Part shown: piece by piece, positions 5,867 to 7,031 of the stretch | Layout: every line of letters begins with the position of its first letter | Position numbering within the stretch: position 1 is the first letter of the stretch | NCBI GenBank assembly: GCA_025929125.1 | Contig: JAICMT010000078.1 | Location: 1 to 7,031, forward strand | Reading direction: 5' to 3' | DNA length: 7,031 bases | From: Acidobacteriaceae bacterium | GTDB taxonomy: Bacteria > Acidobacteriota > Terriglobia > Terriglobales > Acidobacteriaceae | Translations under genes and position numbers: made by a program | The notes under the pieces: model-generated | Told to the model about the DNA's origin: nothing | The model's database searches: none | The model's input: only the letters and a program-made list of their open reading frames with translations

Positions 5867-5901
5867 AAAAGAAAAGGGACCTGGACAACGTCCAGGTCCC
5901 T
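5867..5901 (-). terminator. Intrinsic terminator of the kelch gene
   Basis: A perfect 12-base inverted repeat pairs AGGGACCTGGAC (5875-5886) with GTCCAGGTCCCT (5890-5901) around a 3-base loop. Read on the minus strand the hairpin is followed by TTTTCTTTT, a classic U-tract, about 27 bases past the kelch stop codon. On the plus strand no T-tract follows, so for the methyltransferase gene, whose stop is 13 bases before the stem, it would be at most a weak terminator or a transcript-protecting stem. A GC-rich 10-base palindrome (GCCGCGCGGC, 5911-5920) lies just before it on the minus strand. Confidence 0.85.
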
Positions 5902-5927
5902 AGAAACCGCGCCGCGCGGCTGTCTGA

Positions 5928-7031
5928 CTAAGGCTGATACTTCCAAAGATCGTTCAGAGCGTTGGTAGAGGTTGCGGCGGAGTCAAAGCCGTTGCCGCCG
6001 AACAGCCATAAGTTTCCGGAGCCGTCGATCCAGGTGGAGCTCGAAAACCGGCCTCCGGGCAGGTTGGTGGCAGCGGACGTTCCTTTCGTTCCGTAAACGC
6101 CCACTCCTGCCGTTCCGTTTGTTCCCGCAATCCACGCCCACTGGCCGGTGCTAACCGAATACTTCCAGAGGTCGTTGAAGAGCGTGCCGATTTGCCCGCT
6201 TCCGCCCGCTCCCCCGAATAAATAGAGGTTCCCGGAAGAGTCAGCCCAGGACGCCGCAAAGGCCCGCGCGCCGGGTATGTTTGCAGATGCGGCCGTGCCC
6301 TTCGTCCCGTACACACCTGTCGCGCCCGCCGAGTTCGACCCGCCGATCCAGGTCCACTGACCATTCGAGGGCGTGAACTTCCATAGGTCGTTGATCGTGG
6401 CAAAGCTGGCCGAGGATGAAGTGGTTGCTCCCTGATTTCCGCCGAACAGCCATAGATTGCCGCTGGAATCGGTCCAACTTGTTGCATCGTAGCGTCCCGA
6501 CGGAGTATTCGCCGCGGCTGCAGTGCCCATCGTTCCGTATGTGGCCGCTTGGTTGGTGGTATTTGGGCCCGCGACCCACGTCCACTGGTTCGTCGTCGTG
6601 GAGTACTTCCACATATCGCTCAGATTGCCGAATGTGCCTGTCGAGTCCGCGCCCTTTCCGCCAAACAGCCAGAAATTCCCGCTTGCGTCAGTGAAGCTGC
6701 TGGCCTCCCCGCGAACGCCGGGAAGGTTGGCCGCGGCTGCTGTGCCCTGAGTGCCGTAGACCGCAGGAACCGGCGGAACTGTTGTGTTCGCTCCGACATT
6801 GGTGCCGCCGATCCACGTCCATTGATTGCTGGCGATGTTGTATTTCCAGAGATCGTTCATGTACACCGCGCTAGACTGGACAGGGTTTTTGTCCACCCCC
6901 TCACCACCGAACAGATACAGATTTCCGTTTGCATCCTTCCAGAAGCTGGCGTAGTACCGCCCTCCAGGAATATTCGTCGATGCGGCGACATTCATCGTGC
7001 CATAGTTGCCGGATTGGTTCAGGTTCGAATA
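5928..7031 (-). CDS. Kelch-repeat beta-propeller protein, N-terminus cut by window edge
   Basis: The minus-strand frame is open from the right edge to a TAG at 5928-5930, giving 367 visible codons. The in-frame ATG at 6993-6995 is inside a repeat (YGTMNVAAS), so the true start lies outside. The protein consists of five visible repeats of about 72-82 residues. Each repeat has the pattern YGTxGTAAAANxPGxR, a strand with TDSSGNLWLFGG, a variable loop, then NDLWKY and TNQWTWIGG. GR, double-Gly and W-containing segments are the hallmarks of kelch blades, so the product is a beta-propeller, probably secreted; a signal peptide would be outside the window. The last repeat ends at DLWKYQP without its final W-strand, as expected if the N-terminal strand closes the ring. 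Repeat proteins of this type are common in Acidobacteria. Their ligands are unknown; carbohydrate or surface binding is a guess. Transcription ends at the hairpin at 5867-5901. Confidence 0.88.
   Translation of the reverse strand, partial: YSNLNQSGNYGTMNVAASTNIPGGRYYASFWKDANGNLYLFGGEGVDKNPVQSSAVYMNDLWKYNIASNQWTWIGGTNVGANTTVPPVPAVYGTQGTAAAANLPGVRGEASSFTDASGNFWLFGGKGADSTGTFGNLSDMWKYSTTTNQWTWVAGPNTTNQAATYGTMGTAAAANTPSGRYDATSWTDSSGNLWLFGGNQGATTSSSASFATINDLWKFTPSNGQWTWIGGSNSAGATGVYGTKGTAASANIPGARAFAASWADSSGNLYLFGGAGGSGQIGTLFNDLWKYSVSTGQWAWIAGTNGTAGVGVYGTKGTSAATNLPGGRFSSSTWIDGSGNLWLFGGNGFDSAATSTNALNDLWKYQP
5931..7004 (-). repeat. Five kelch-type coding repeats (four complete, last shortened)
   Basis: Taking each unit from its YGT motif, the units on the minus strand are 7004-6759 (82 residues), 6758-6540 (73), 6539-6312 (76), 6311-6096 (72) and 6095-5931 (55, lacking the W-strand and linker). 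Length differences lie in two places: the loop after FGG and the linker after the WTWI strand. Runs such as GAxxTACGGxACxAxGGG and AACxTATGGCTGTTCGG-like codon strings are similar between units, so the array arose by duplication and has since diverged. Confidence 0.85.

Noticed and set aside
1..7031. A defence island, phage, transposon or biosynthetic cluster
   Set aside because: Every gap and gene was read; all genes fall into ordinary enzyme, GTPase or secreted-repeat families, with no integrase, transposase, nuclease, toxin-antitoxin pair or tRNA.

Overview
The window is a chromosomal stretch from a GC-rich bacterium, most likely an acidobacterium (Acidobacteriota, perhaps a Bryobacterales/Solibacter-like lineage). 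Two things suggest this. A secreted protein has the architecture of the 'VWFA-related Acidobacterial domain' family, and a large kelch-type secreted repeat protein is of a sort common in those genomes. Placement to phylum is an inference; there is no rRNA or tRNA in the window to test it.

Layout: (1) 1-766, minus: a secreted alpha/beta-hydrolase (esterase/lipase type), cut by the left edge before its catalytic histidine. (2) 767-862: a short divergent spacer holding a near-perfect palindrome. (3) 863-2098, plus: a secreted VWFA-related protein with a degenerate metal site and a cysteine-flanked run of YPGG repeats. (4) 2138-2854, plus: a HAD-family hydrolase with a TATAAT box so close to its ATG that the mRNA may be nearly leaderless. 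(5) 2873-3487, minus: the ribosome-assembly GTPase EngB/YsxC, converging on the HAD gene with 18 bases between stop codons. (6) 3606-4754, plus, GTG start: a stand-alone GlmS-type sugar-isomerase module (two SIS domains, no glutaminase domain), probably an aminosugar-phosphate deaminase or isomerase. (7) 4839-5861, plus: a SAM-dependent methyltransferase of the O-methyltransferase/acetylserotonin-methyltransferase type. (8) 5867-5901: a strong hairpin whose T-tract lies on the minus strand, so it terminates the next gene. (9) 5928-7031, minus: a kelch-type beta-propeller protein with five visible repeats, cut by the right edge before its N-terminus.

The genes do not form one pathway. Orientation changes repeatedly and most genes look like independent units: one conserved housekeeping gene (engB), metabolic enzymes (HAD, SIS, methyltransferase) and three probable envelope or secreted proteins (hydrolase, VWFA, kelch). 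I see no tRNA, rRNA, CRISPR array, insertion sequence, phage gene or defence system. All gaps between genes are under 120 bases. The most unusual item is the VWFA protein. I do not see convincing evidence of a new multi-gene system here.
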